Under the pieces are notes generated by a model. It was not told where the DNA came from, did no database searches, and was given only the letters and a program-made list of their open reading frames with translations. A DNA stretch of 64,000 nt from JAEXOD01 sp964652025 (GTDB lineage: Bacteria; Bacteroidota; Ignavibacteria; Ignavibacteriales; Melioribacteraceae): NCBI GenBank assembly GCA_964652025.1, contig CAZYZX010000003.1, positions 248,001 through 312,000 on the forward strand, written 5' to 3'. This document shows, piece by piece, positions 17,153 through 26,293 of this stretch; the stretch's first letter is position 1; the number at the start of each line of letters is the position of its first letter. The translations under genes and the position numbers were made by a program.

Positions 17153-18321
17153 CGATTAAAAAACACTTTTGCTATATCTATTAATAAAGAAGGTTTATTA
17201 AATAAAGCGGTTTTAAATAAGTTACCTAACGACCTTTCATTCATTGGTACTTTATTAAAAGCCTTAGCAATATCATTAAATTTGTTATCGTCAAAATCGT
17301 AAATACCGTTTTTAATTCTGTCAAAAATTTCATGACGTTTTCCAAGTCTATCGTGCCAAGCTTTGTCGTAAGTTAAAATATGGTCTAAATTATTTTTTTC
17401 TAATGCTTCTGCAATAATAGTTCCCGCAATTTTGCCACCAATCATGCCGCTAATAATACCACCACCAGATAAAGGATTAACCTGATGAGCAGCATCACCA
17501 ACAAGCACAATACCAGGTGCAGATATTTTTTTATAAGTTACTGCACAAGGAACACCACCCGCTATTTTAGTTAATATAGATGCATTTGGATATTTTACAG
17601 ATAGAAACTCTTCTAAATATTTTTGTGCACTTTTCTTTTTACCAATTAATCCGCTAATACCAAGCCCAATATTAGCGCTTTTATTCCCCTTAGGAAAAAT
17701 CCACAAGTAGCCATGTGGTGCAAAATTACTGCCTAAATAAAAATAGCAAGCGTTTTGGTCAATATCAACATTCCCCACAGTAACTTGCACGCAACTTTCC
17801 ATATCCCTAAAATCTGTATATGTATTAAGCCCAGCCCACCTTCCAACTCTGCTTTCAACACCATCTGCCGCAACCACAACTTTTGCTTTAACTTGTTTTT
17901 TTATTCCATAATGTAAAAATGTAACACCGCTAACTTTATTTCCATCAAAAAGTAATCCATCAACATAAGCACGCGTTAAAACTTGTGCTCCATTATTGGT
18001 TGCAATACGCGCAAGTTCGTAATCAAAAATTCTGCGCTCTAAAATAAGTCCTTCTTCTTCAAGTGGTAATATTACTTCGTCACCATTTGGCGCATTCATG
18101 GAAAATTTATTAATTTTAGCAGCAATAAATTTTTCATCGGGCTCTAAAAATTCTTTTACCCCTGCTAAACTAACCGCTTCTCCACAACGCACGGGATACC
18201 CAACATCGCGGTCCTTTTCTAAAACTAAAACACTTGCGCCTTTAGCTGCTGCAAACCGTGCTGCTGTGGTTCCTGCTGGTCCCGCCCCTACCACTACTAC
18301 ATCATATTCATTCTTTAGCAT
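17149..18321 (-). CDS. Geranylgeranyl-reductase-family FAD flavoprotein
   Basis: About 390 residues from MLKNEYDVVVVGAGPAG. This start is preferred because an AAAAGGG ribosome site lies 7 bases upstream; the longer frame starts at 18351 inside the ferredoxin gene. The FAD-binding motif VGAGPAGTTAARFAA is at the N-terminus and VLVGDAAHQVNPLSGGGI near 290. Family members saturate isoprenoid double bonds in chlorophyll phytyl chains, archaeal lipids or menaquinone tails. In a non-phototroph, quinone or lipid tail reduction is my guess. It overlaps the ferredoxin gene by 14 bases, and the ferredoxin probably supplies electrons. Confidence 0.88.
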   Translation of the reverse strand: MLKNEYDVVVVGAGPAGTTAARFAAAKGASVLVLEKDRDVGYPVRCGEAVSLAGVKEFLEPDEKFIAAKINKFSMNAPNGDEVILPLEEEGLILERRIFDYELARIATNNGAQVLTRAYVDGLLFDGNKVSGVTFLHYGIKKQVKAKVVVAADGVESRVGRWAGLNTYTDFRDMESCVQVTVGNVDIDQNACYFYLGSNFAPHGYLWIFPKGNKSANIGLGISGLIGKKKSAQKYLEEFLSVKYPNASILTKIAGGVPCAVTYKKISAPGIVLVGDAAHQVNPLSGGGIISGMIGGKIAGTIIAEALEKNNLDHILTYDKAWHDRLGKRHEIFDRIKNGIYDFDDNKFNDIAKAFNKVPMNERSLGNLFKTALFNKPSLLIDIAKVFFNR

Positions 18322-18520
18322 CTTTAACCCTTTTAGCTTTTTCTTTATCAAATTTTATAACCTCTATCGGGCAAGACCACACACATTTTGCACAATTTGT
18401 GCATCTATCTTCTATTATATTTATTTCCGCTTCTTTTAGTTCTATTGCGTCTTCTGGGCACACTCCTACACAGCACCCACAAAAATCGCACTTATCCGGA
18501 ATAATTTCTATTAATAGCAT
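18308..18520 (-). CDS. Two-cluster 4Fe-4S ferredoxin
   Basis: 70 residues with two CxxCxxCxxxCP motifs: CDFCGCCVGVCP (about 11) and CTNCAKCVWSCP (about 40). It is therefore a dicluster bacterial-type ferredoxin. It starts the operon and has an AAGGAAA ribosome site. The 14-base overlap with the reductase gene strongly suggests it is that enzyme's electron donor. Confidence 0.92.
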   Translation of the reverse strand: MLLIEIIPDKCDFCGCCVGVCPEDAIELKEAEINIIEDRCTNCAKCVWSCPIEVIKFDKEKAKRVKDAKE

Positions 18521-18618
18521 TATTTCCTTTCTATTTTAATTTAATTCTCTAAAATAAGAATATTCATCCTTTTTTTAAAGTTTTATTTATTTTTGTAGTT
18601 ATTTACAATTTTTTAAAC

Positions 18619-18652
18619 AAAAAAAATCCCCACCCAAAATATGGATGAGGAT
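18619..18652 (-). terminator. Rho-independent terminator of the DUF5916 gene
   Basis: On the minus strand ATCCTCATCC pairs with GGGTGGGGAT (ten pairs, two of them G-U) around a 7-base loop, followed by seven T. Confidence 0.8.
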
Positions 18653-18690
18653 ACAAGATAATTACCCCTTTTTAGGTTGCTATAAAAATT

Positions 18691-21333
18691 TTATACGTCA
18701 AAAAAATATGTTATTTTTGCCATGTAAACATTGTCACTTTTAGCATTTATTAGATTTTTAAAGTCGCGCTTAAAATTAAACTCGCCTGGGTTCATAAAGT
18801 CTGTTTGTTCATGGCTCCAAACTAAGTAAAATACGCTGCCTGGCAAAAATTCCCATCTAAATACAACATTGCCACGTAAAGATTTAAAGTTAAAGTTTGG
18901 ATTAGAAATAGTAAATTCTGATGCATTACCCGTTCCATCAGGGTCTATAATATATTCATCATTTTCTTTATTATAGTTTATAATAGAGTTTTGCTTTCCA
19001 TACACGTAAAACTTATCCGTTGTAGGTGCGGCAAGTTCTTTAAATTCGCTATAGCTACCAACAGAAATTAGAGGTTGTAAAAACATTTGTAAGCTAATTT
19101 TAGGTGTAAAAGTCCAATCTAATCTTATACCAGCAGAAACGGTTTTTTGATCTAGTTCGCCAAAAATGTATCTTTTTTTGTAAGTGTTAATAGCGTAGTC
19201 ATCATCAAGTGTTGTAATATACTGTGCATCTTCTTTGTTAATTGATAAACTTGGTTCTAATGAAATCCGAATAGAAGAATTAGGCTTCCAAGTAATTTCG
19301 GGACTAATATCTCCAAAGCTGCTTCCATTATCTGCACCACTATAGGAAAAGTTAAGCCCAAAAGCCACCTTTTCTCTTCTATCAGAGTAAAAACTTAACT
19401 GGCTACTATAATTTGGGCTGCTTTCTGCTAATGGACCGCCACGTGTTAAAAATCTATCTAAAGTTCTAAATTCATACGAAGTGTTAAAATTAAACCCATA
19501 AAAGTTTTCAAATTCGAATCTTGTAAAAAGCATAAATCCATTTTTAAATAAATTCCCCTCAAAATCATAATCTCTAAAATGAGCTAAATATATGTTCTTC
19601 CTCCTAAAAATTCCATCTGTTTCATACCATCTATAGCCAGAAACTAGCACATAATTAATTTTATTTGCCCAAAACTGAAGCCCCAAATCGTTGTAATCGA
19701 ACCCGGGCGAAACAAATCCAAGCGAGGAATAAATGTAAAAATTCCCTTTCTGTTTATTAAATATCACCCTACCAAATGCCCCCGATAGTGATGTTAATGT
19801 AGTATCTAACGCGTATTTATTAGCGTCTGGTCTTTGGAAATTTCTGTAAGGTGCTTTTTGTAAACGAGTAATAAATTCTTTTGAACCTTGCTTATAGCTA
19901 CCCATTAAAGCTGCACTAATAACATAAGTGTTGTCATTATCTAAAGTTGTCCATCCATCAAAGCCAAATGTAAAAGCATTTTTAGCAAATCTTTCGCTTA
20001 AGTAATCATCATTTAAATCTCTATTAACAGAAGTAACCATAAAACCTAAGCTGTGGCGTCCTTCGTCTATTTCTTTTTGTAGCCTAAAAGTATTGTAAGC
20101 AGTAAATGGTTCTACTTCTGCCTCTTTTTCTATATTATTAAAAATATATTTTGCAAAAGTTCTTTCTGTTAAAGCAGAAAATACCCCAACGTTGTAACCA
20201 TCTCCAATTTTACCCGTTAATTTAGCAGCACCTAAAATTCTAGTTTCTTTAGGATAGTTAACAAAATCGTAGTCTCCATTTACACCAATACGTGGAGATT
20301 GCCCAATACGTCTTGAATAAAATAACGTAGGCCAACCGAAATTAAATCCCCAATGATTATTTACACCACCCCAACCAAAATCAAAAATATTAGTCCCCTC
20401 TAAAAAGAATGTGCGTTTTTCATCGTAATAAGTTTCAAAAGCACTTAAATTAACAACAGCCGGGTCAACTTCAACTTGTCCAAAATCTGGATTTAATGTT
20501 ATATCTAAATTTAAATTACTTCCTAACCCTACTTTCATATCTGCGCCAAAAGTGGTTTTATATTGCTCACCTTTATAATATGGGTCATTTTTATCGTGTT
20601 GCAAATAACTAGCCTTTTGCACAACATAAGGAAATATTTCAAATCTTGCACTTGGTTTTATACCGCGTAAACCTTGTAATTCTGCAAAATTGCTAACAAA
20701 ACCGCTCTCTTTGCTAGGTGTCATAATATAATAAGAGCGTTCGTTTAGTCTTTTAATTCTCCTGGAAAAGTTTATGCCCCATGTCATTTCTTCTGCACTA
20801 TTAAATCTAAGTTGGCTGTAAGGGATGCGCATTTCAACCGACCATCCTTCATCTGTAATTTTTGTGGTAGCCTCCCAAATACCATCCCAACGGTTATCAT
20901 CCCAACTATCATTAAATAAAATACCATCATTTAATCCTCCACCAGCACTAACACCAAAATAATAGCCTGTGCGCTTATCGTGGTAAGGATCTAAATACAC
21001 CATAAAAAGGTCACTATCCCAATTATTATCCCGCCTTGCTATAATTGTGCTTATTTCATTCGGCTTGCTATCATATAACATTGCACTAACATATAAATTA
21101 GCATCATCGTAATAAATCCATACGCAAGTTTTTTCTTTACTTGGCTCGCCTTCATTTGGCTCCCGCTGTGTAAACTTGCATATCGGATTGTTACCATAGA
21201 TATCCTCATTTAATATTCCATCTACCGTTATTTTGTTTGCTAGTTTAAGCACCTGAACAGGTGGATTTTTAACTTTACCAATAATTGTAATAGATAAAAA
21301 CACAAGAAAAGTAAGTATTATTGCTTTTTTCAT
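18691..21333 (-). CDS. DUF5916 outer-membrane protein with N-terminal CBM9-like domain
   Basis: 880 residues. A signal peptide (about 1-19) is followed by a carbohydrate-binding family 9-like beta-sandwich (about 30-215: VDGILNEDIY, YYDDANLYVSAMLYD, DLFMVYLDPYHDKRTGYYFGVSAGG, WSVEMRIPYSQLRF). A long aromatic-rich beta-barrel region runs to the end (DPAVVNLSAFETYYDEKRTFFLEG and FDFGWGG are typical of DUF5916). The family is widespread in FCB bacteria and its role is unknown; outer-membrane binding or uptake of sugars or peptides has been proposed on domain grounds only. It is monocistronic and divergent from nrfHA. Confidence 0.85.
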   Translation of the reverse strand: MKKAIILTFLVFLSITIIGKVKNPPVQVLKLANKITVDGILNEDIYGNNPICKFTQREPNEGEPSKEKTCVWIYYDDANLYVSAMLYDSKPNEISTIIARRDNNWDSDLFMVYLDPYHDKRTGYYFGVSAGGGLNDGILFNDSWDDNRWDGIWEATTKITDEGWSVEMRIPYSQLRFNSAEEMTWGINFSRRIKRLNERSYYIMTPSKESGFVSNFAELQGLRGIKPSARFEIFPYVVQKASYLQHDKNDPYYKGEQYKTTFGADMKVGLGSNLNLDITLNPDFGQVEVDPAVVNLSAFETYYDEKRTFFLEGTNIFDFGWGGVNNHWGFNFGWPTLFYSRRIGQSPRIGVNGDYDFVNYPKETRILGAAKLTGKIGDGYNVGVFSALTERTFAKYIFNNIEKEAEVEPFTAYNTFRLQKEIDEGRHSLGFMVTSVNRDLNDDYLSERFAKNAFTFGFDGWTTLDNDNTYVISAALMGSYKQGSKEFITRLQKAPYRNFQRPDANKYALDTTLTSLSGAFGRVIFNKQKGNFYIYSSLGFVSPGFDYNDLGLQFWANKINYVLVSGYRWYETDGIFRRKNIYLAHFRDYDFEGNLFKNGFMLFTRFEFENFYGFNFNTSYEFRTLDRFLTRGGPLAESSPNYSSQLSFYSDRREKVAFGLNFSYSGADNGSSFGDISPEITWKPNSSIRISLEPSLSINKEDAQYITTLDDDYAINTYKKRYIFGELDQKTVSAGIRLDWTFTPKISLQMFLQPLISVGSYSEFKELAAPTTDKFYVYGKQNSIINYNKENDEYIIDPDGTGNASEFTISNPNFNFKSLRGNVVFRWEFLPGSVFYLVWSHEQTDFMNPGEFNFKRDFKNLINAKSDNVYMAKITYFFDV

Positions 21334-21430
21334 ATAACCTTAATTTTTGTTTAATGTTTAGACTAATCAACTGCCTAAAAGTTGTATTTTTTTGTTCAAA
21401 ATTTTTATCCTAATTGATCTTTATTTTCTA

Positions 21431-21459
21431 TTGACTTATTTATACTTTTTCTTTATCTT
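21431..21459 (+). promoter_or_regulatory. Candidate sigma-70-type promoter for nrfHA
   Basis: TTGACT (21431-21436), 17-base spacer, TATCTT (21454-21459), 45 bases before the GTG start. The same TTGACT -35 with 17-base spacing precedes the TetR gene. No clear FNR-type dyad was found. Confidence 0.5.
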
Positions 21460-21504
21460 GTATTATCAGAATATTTATTCCGATTAATAAAATTAAGGTG
21501 CTAT

Positions 21505-22128
21505 GTGAGTTCAACAACCAAACAAGACAAGCAGGGATTATTAAAAAAGCTGATCTACTATATTTTACCGCCTGATAAATGGAAAATACCAGTAATAATT
21601 ATACTTGGCATTTTTACTGGATTACTATTAACGGTATTAAAAATTAGTAATGCAATATCTTATTTATCAGACGATCCCAAAGCATGTGTTAATTGCCATA
21701 TTATGTCTCCTCAATTTGCAACATGGGAAAGAGGAAGCCACGGACGCGTTACTGTTTGTAACGATTGCCACGTTCCGCAAGATAATTTTTTTAGAAAATA
21801 CTACTTTAAGGCTACTGACGGATTACGCCACGCAACAATGTTTACATTTAGAATGGAGCCACAAGTAATCCAAATTAAAGAAGCTGGAAAAAAAGCAGTA
21901 CAAGAAAACTGCATAAGATGCCACGAAAATTTAATTCACCCCGTTTCTGTAAGATATTTGGGGAACCGAATGATTATTGACCAAGAAGAAACTTACTGTT
22001 GGGATTGCCACCGAGAAACTCCGCACGGTAGGGTTAATAGTTTATCTTCAACTCCTTATGCACTTGTACCTAAACTTAACCCAATTTTGCCAGATTGGCT
22101 TAAAAGCTTTATTACTAATGAAAAATAA
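21505..22128 (+). CDS. nrfH: Cytochrome c nitrite reductase small subunit NrfH (tetraheme quinol dehydrogenase)
   Basis: 207 residues. One N-terminal membrane helix (about 28-48) is followed by a periplasmic domain with four CxxCH heme sites: CVNCH (61-65), CNDCH (85-89), CIRCH and CWDCH. The NapC/NirT family member NrfH takes electrons from menaquinol and passes them to NrfA. The start is GTG; an overlapping ATG two bases upstream is out of frame, and TAAGG lies upstream. Together with nrfA, 22 bases downstream, it forms the complete membrane-bound NrfHA complex. Confidence 0.95.
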   Translation: MSSTTKQDKQGLLKKLIYYILPPDKWKIPVIIILGIFTGLLLTVLKISNAISYLSDDPKACVNCHIMSPQFATWERGSHGRVTVCNDCHVPQDNFFRKYYFKATDGLRHATMFTFRMEPQVIQIKEAGKKAVQENCIRCHENLIHPVSVRYLGNRMIIDQEETYCWDCHRETPHGRVNSLSSTPYALVPKLNPILPDWLKSFITNEK

Positions 22129-22150
22129 TAACTATTTATAAGGGATTAAT

Positions 22151-23641
22151 ATGAAACCAATACAAGATATAATTAAAGCAAAGCCTTTTATGGCTTGGCT
22201 TCTGTTTTTTGCAACCGTAATTATTGTTTTTATCCTTGGGTTGTTCGCTTCATCAATTGTAGAAAGAAGAGGAGAAGCAGAGTATACTTTCCAATTAGTT
22301 AGACCTATTCCAGAATATGAACCAAGAAACGAAATTTGGGGCGAAAATTATCCTCGGGAATATGAAACTTACCGCAATACACTTAAAACCGATTTTGCAA
22401 GTAAGCATGGCGGAAGCATGAAAATTGACTATTTGGGAAAATATCCCGAGCTTGTTGTAATGTGGGCTGGTTATCCATTTAGTAAAGATTACAATCAAGG
22501 AAGGGGTCATGCTTATGCTATTGAAGACATTAGAAACACATTGCGCACGGGTGGCAATAAAGTAAGCCCTTTACCTGCTACTTGTTGGACTTGCAAAAGT
22601 ACCGATGTTCCTCGTTTGATGAATAAAGTTGGGGTGCAGGAATTTTATAAAGGTAAATTTATTGATAAAGGCGCAGAAGTTGTTAACCCAATTGGCTGCC
22701 AAGATTGCCATGATCCAAAAACTATGAACTTAAGAATTACCAGACCTGCTTTAGTTGAAGCATTTAAAAGACAAGGGAAAGATATTACTAAGGCTACTAG
22801 ACAAGAAATGCGCAGCTTGGTTTGTGCACAGTGCCATGTTGAGTATTATTTTGATAAAACCCGTGATAATTATTTAGTTTTTCCTTGGGATAAAGGATAT
22901 AGCGCAGATGAAATGGAAGCTTATTACGATAGCTTAAAGTTTTACGATTGGAAACATGCTCTTAGCAAAACACCTATGCTTAAAGCTCAACACCCAGATT
23001 ACGAATTATTTACTACTGGTATTCATTACAAACGGAATGTTGCTTGTGCAGATTGCCATATGCCTTACAAAACTGAAGGTGGAGTTAAATTTACAGACCA
23101 CCATATTCAAAGTCCTTTAAATAATGTTGAAAACTCTTGCCAAGTTTGCCATCGTGTTAAAGCAGAAGAATTAATAAGAGATGTTTATGATAGGCAAGAT
23201 AGATTAGAATCTTTACGCAAACTTGCAGAAAAAGCATTAGCAACAGTTCACATAGAAGCAAAAGCTGCATGGGATAATGGAGCAACCGAACAAGAGATGG
23301 AACCAGTTTTAACTTTAATTAGACATGCTCAATGGAGATGGGATTGGGTTGCAGCAGCAAATGGACTTGGATTCCATAGCCCAGCAGAAGCTTTTAGAGT
23401 GCTTGGCACAGCAATACAAAAAGCAGAAGATGCGCGCAGACAAATTGCTGTTATTTTACTTAAACATAATGTTAAATATCCTTTAATTTTGCCCGATATT
23501 TCTACTAAAGATAAAGCTCAAAAGTATATTGGACTTAATATGCCAGAGTTAATTGCAGATAAAGAAGATTTTCTTAAAACTACTGTTTTAACTTGGGACC
23601 AAAAAGCTAAAGAACGCCAGGGCTCGTTAATAAAATATTAG
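22151..23641 (+). CDS. nrfA: Cytochrome c nitrite reductase catalytic subunit NrfA (ammonia-forming)
   Basis: 496 residues. An uncleaved-type N-terminal hydrophobic segment (about 14-36) exports or anchors it. The pentaheme pattern is diagnostic: the active-site heme uses lysine (CWTCK, 145-149), with four bis-His hemes CQDCH (183), CAQCH (225), CADCH (299) and CQVCH (330). KAQHP (about 278) is the version associated with calcium-containing NrfA, and VEYYF after heme 3 supplies the conserved tyrosine region. It reduces nitrite to ammonium with six electrons, in respiration or detoxification. No other nrf assembly genes are nearby. Confidence 0.97.
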   Translation: MKPIQDIIKAKPFMAWLLFFATVIIVFILGLFASSIVERRGEAEYTFQLVRPIPEYEPRNEIWGENYPREYETYRNTLKTDFASKHGGSMKIDYLGKYPELVVMWAGYPFSKDYNQGRGHAYAIEDIRNTLRTGGNKVSPLPATCWTCKSTDVPRLMNKVGVQEFYKGKFIDKGAEVVNPIGCQDCHDPKTMNLRITRPALVEAFKRQGKDITKATRQEMRSLVCAQCHVEYYFDKTRDNYLVFPWDKGYSADEMEAYYDSLKFYDWKHALSKTPMLKAQHPDYELFTTGIHYKRNVACADCHMPYKTEGGVKFTDHHIQSPLNNVENSCQVCHRVKAEELIRDVYDRQDRLESLRKLAEKALATVHIEAKAAWDNGATEQEMEPVLTLIRHAQWRWDWVAAANGLGFHSPAEAFRVLGTAIQKAEDARRQIAVILLKHNVKYPLILPDISTKDKAQKYIGLNMPELIADKEDFLKTTVLTWDQKAKERQGSLIKY

Positions 23642-23672
23642 TTTTACTTAAAATCTATCACCTTAAAACTTT

Positions 23673-23700
23673 ACTGCCTTTTTAATAAAGGCAGTTTTTT
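23673..23700 (+). terminator. Rho-independent terminator of nrfHA
   Basis: Perfect 9-bp stem ACTGCCTTT / AAAGGCAGT, loop of five, then a long T run. Confidence 0.92.
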
Positions 23701-23731
23701 TTATTTTTTTGGAAACGATGGAAACTTTTAC

Positions 23732-23769
23732 TTGACTTTATAGTTTCTTTAGTGTATATTTACACTAAA
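23732..23769 (+). promoter_or_regulatory. Promoter and overlapping palindromic operator of the TetR-exporter operon
   Basis: TTGACT (23732-23737), 17 bases, TATATT (23755-23760). A 22-bp palindrome at 23748-23769 has perfect 9-bp arms (TTTAGTGTA / TACACTAAA) around TATT and covers the -10 box. This is where a TetR repressor would bind to control its own operon. It lies 23 bases before the ATG. Confidence 0.75.
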
Positions 23770-23792
23770 TAAAAAACTTTTTTGGTAACAAC

Positions 23793-24416
23793 ATGAACGA
23801 CGAAAAAACTAAAATACTTAACTACAGTTACGAAATTCTCTTTAAATATGGGTTTAATAATGCAACTATGGATACAATAGCACAAGGTTTAAAGATTAGT
23901 AAAAAAACCTTATATAAGCACTTTAAAAGTAAAGACCAGCTAATTGATAGCGTTATAGACTTATTGACCCAAAACATACTAAAGCAAATTGAAGCTGCTA
24001 TTGCAGAAGATAAAAACGCTATTGAAAAATTAACCGAACTATTGAAAATAGTTATTAAATCATTTAGCAAAATAAATTTAGATTATTTCCAGTTTTTAAA
24101 CGCAAAAGGATTTGCACACTGGGAAAAAATAGAAAATTTTAGGCAACAAGTTATTGCAACTAAGTATACCCAAATTATTGAACAAGGCAAAAAAGAAAAA
24201 TTAATAGAAGATAAACCAACTGTAATACTAATGACTGCTGCTTACAACATCGTTAAAAGCATTGTTAATCCTCAATTTGTACTTAGCAATAACTTATCTT
24301 TTGAAAGTGCAGCCAAATACGCAATTAGCATGGTGGTTGGCGCTTGCGCTACAGAAGAAGGGAAAAGATTATTTAATAAATTAACCGAAGGAATGAAAAA
24401 TGAAAATTTTAATTAA
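23793..24416 (+). CDS. TetR/AcrR-family transcriptional regulator
   Basis: 207 residues. The N-terminal helix-turn-helix (about 8-54) contains YGFNNATMDTIAQGLKISKKTLYKHFKSKDQL, a classic TetR DNA-binding signature. The C-terminal ligand domain is helical. It is the first gene of the exporter operon and overlaps the HlyD-like gene by 17 bases. The gene order matches E. coli cecR-ybhG-ybhF-ybhS-ybhR. It most likely represses the operon through the palindrome in the promoter and is released by an exported compound, whose identity is unknown. Confidence 0.92.
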   Translation: MNDEKTKILNYSYEILFKYGFNNATMDTIAQGLKISKKTLYKHFKSKDQLIDSVIDLLTQNILKQIEAAIAEDKNAIEKLTELLKIVIKSFSKINLDYFQFLNAKGFAHWEKIENFRQQVIATKYTQIIEQGKKEKLIEDKPTVILMTAAYNIVKSIVNPQFVLSNNLSFESAAKYAISMVVGACATEEGKRLFNKLTEGMKNENFN

Positions 24417-25356
24417 AATTTTACCTTTACTTTTGCTGCTTGCTTGCAGTAGTGAAAACGATAATAATACTATTGAAGAATCTGGCACAATAGAAACTAA
24501 AGAAGTACTTATTTCCGCCAAAACAGGCGGTACTATTATAAAAAAATTATTTAACGAAGGTGATAAAGTAAAAGCTGGGGATACTTTAATAATTTTAGAT
24601 ACAGAAGCATTAGAAATACAATTAATGCAAACCATAGCAGCAGAAAAAGCAGCTAATGCAATTTATAAACAGTTAATAAACGGTGCCCGCAAAGAAGATA
24701 TTAAAGCAAGTGAGGAATTACTAAAGCAAGCTAAAGCTAACTATGAAAATGCAGAAAAAGATTATATTAGGATGAAAAATCTTTACGATAGCAAAGCAAT
24801 AACTAAAAAACAATTTGATGACGCAGAAACGCGCTACACTGTTACAAAATCCCAATTAAAAGCTGCTGAAGAATCCTACACAAAAAATAAAAATATAGCA
24901 AGACCTGAAGAGCTTGAGCAAGCTAAAGCTAACTTAGATAAAGCAACTGCAGCAGTGTTAGCTGTTAAAAAAAATATTAAAGATTGTTACATTACCGCAC
25001 CAATACCAGGCGTTATTTCAGAAAACTTTTTTGAAATTGGCGAGCTTGTAGTCCCTTCTGCTTCTTTGTGCAAAATTAATAACCCAGATGATGTGGAAAT
25101 TAAAATTTATGTTTCAGAAACAGTTTTAGGAAAAGTTAAAATTGGGCAAAAAGCTTTAATATCGGTAGATACTTTCCCCAATAAAACTTATGAAGGTAAA
25201 GTTATTTATATTTCTCCAAATGCAGAGTTTACACCTAAAAATATTCAAACAAAAGAAGAGCGCACCAAACTTGTTTATGCAGTAAAAATAAAAGTTAAAA
25301 ATGATAACAGCGAGCTTAAAAACGGTATGCCCGCAGATGCTAAAATTATTTTATAG
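24400..25356 (+). CDS. HlyD-family membrane fusion lipoprotein (YbhG-like)
   Basis: 318 residues. A lipoprotein signal peptide ends in the lipobox LLLAC, with Cys near residue 17. A split biotinyl-lipoyl domain (SGTIETKEVLISAKTGGTIIKKLFNEGDKVKAGDTL, closed by ITAPIPGVISENFFEIGELV) encloses a long alpha-helical hairpin (about 75-185) with AEKDYIRMKNLYDSKAITKKQFDDAE. A beta-barrel domain follows. It links inner-membrane ABC permeases to the TolC channel. The ATG lies inside the end of the TetR gene, so translation is probably coupled. Confidence 0.92.
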   Translation: MKILIKILPLLLLLACSSENDNNTIEESGTIETKEVLISAKTGGTIIKKLFNEGDKVKAGDTLIILDTEALEIQLMQTIAAEKAANAIYKQLINGARKEDIKASEELLKQAKANYENAEKDYIRMKNLYDSKAITKKQFDDAETRYTVTKSQLKAAEESYTKNKNIARPEELEQAKANLDKATAAVLAVKKNIKDCYITAPIPGVISENFFEIGELVVPSASLCKINNPDDVEIKIYVSETVLGKVKIGQKALISVDTFPNKTYEGKVIYISPNAEFTPKNIQTKEERTKLVYAVKIKVKNDNSELKNGMPADAKIIL

Positions 25357-25364
25357 TAAATACT

Positions 25365-26279
25365 ATGGAACCAATAATAAAAATAGAAAACTTAACTAAA
25401 AATTATGGCACTACTACCGCACTAAAAAACTTTTCACTTACTGTTTATAAAGGAGAAATGTTTGGACTTGTTGGACCAGATGGCGCAGGTAAAACAACCG
25501 CAATAAGAATTATGTGCGGATTGCTTGGCTTTGAAGATGGTAATGTAGAAATTCTAAATAAAAATATTAAAATACATTCCTCATATATAAAAACTAAAAT
25601 TGGATATCTTTCCCAAAAATTTAGCTTATATGGAGATTTAAGCATTGATGAAAATATCGAATTTTTTGCAGATATTCACAATGTAAAAGACTACCAAGAA
25701 CGAAGAAACGAACTATTAGAGTTTACCAGACTTTTACCCTTTAGAGCGCGCCTAGCGGATAAACTTTCTGGTGGTATGAAGCAAAAACTTGCACTTGCCG
25801 CAAGTCTTATTCATAAACCTACAATTTTATTTTTAGATGAACCCACTACGGGCGTAGACCCAGTTAGTAGACGCGATTTTTGGAAAATTCTATCCGGGTT
25901 ACTTAAAGAAGGAATTACTATTTTTTTAACTACTCCTTATTTAGATGAAGCTGAAAGATGCAACAGAGTTGCTTTGATGAACGGGGGAAATATTTTAGCC
26001 TTAGATACGCCCGATAATGTAAAAAAAAGCTTAAGCTTATTAGTTGCAGAAGTTGTAACTAATGATATTAAAAATTCTTACAAAGTATTAAAAAATATTT
26101 ATGGAAACGATGCTCAAATATTTGGCGATAAAATTCATGTTTTAATTCCTAATACAGAAAGCGAACTTGACAATATTAAAAATATATTAACTAAAAATAA
26201 CTTAACCTTAATTTCTATTAATATTATGTCTCCTTCATTAGAAAATGTTTTTATAAACTTAATTAAAAAAGCAAATTAA
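25365..26279 (+). CDS. ABC transporter ATP-binding protein, first NBD (resembles YbhF N-terminal half)
   Basis: 304 residues. Walker A GPDGAGKTT (about 37), Q-loop YLSQKFSLYGDL, canonical signature LSGGMKQKL (about 132) and Walker B TILFLDEPTTGVDP (about 152) are intact. The H-loop is LTTPYLDEAERC, with Pro where the switch His is expected. The N-terminal NBD of YbhF-type ATPases also lacks this His as I recall. It is expected to pair with the second NBD (27615-28550) as a heterodimer that energises the exporter. Confidence 0.93.
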   Translation: MEPIIKIENLTKNYGTTTALKNFSLTVYKGEMFGLVGPDGAGKTTAIRIMCGLLGFEDGNVEILNKNIKIHSSYIKTKIGYLSQKFSLYGDLSIDENIEFFADIHNVKDYQERRNELLEFTRLLPFRARLADKLSGGMKQKLALAASLIHKPTILFLDEPTTGVDPVSRRDFWKILSGLLKEGITIFLTTPYLDEAERCNRVALMNGGNILALDTPDNVKKSLSLLVAEVVTNDIKNSYKVLKNIYGNDAQIFGDKIHVLIPNTESELDNIKNILTKNNLTLISINIMSPSLENVFINLIKKAN

Positions 26280-26293
26280 AATTGGTAAAAATT

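Noticed and set aside
21365..21392. CAACT-N7-AGTTG hairpin followed by T run upstream of nrfH as a terminator or attenuator
   Set aside because: The stem has only five pairs and lies upstream of the predicted promoter, so an attenuation role is not supported.
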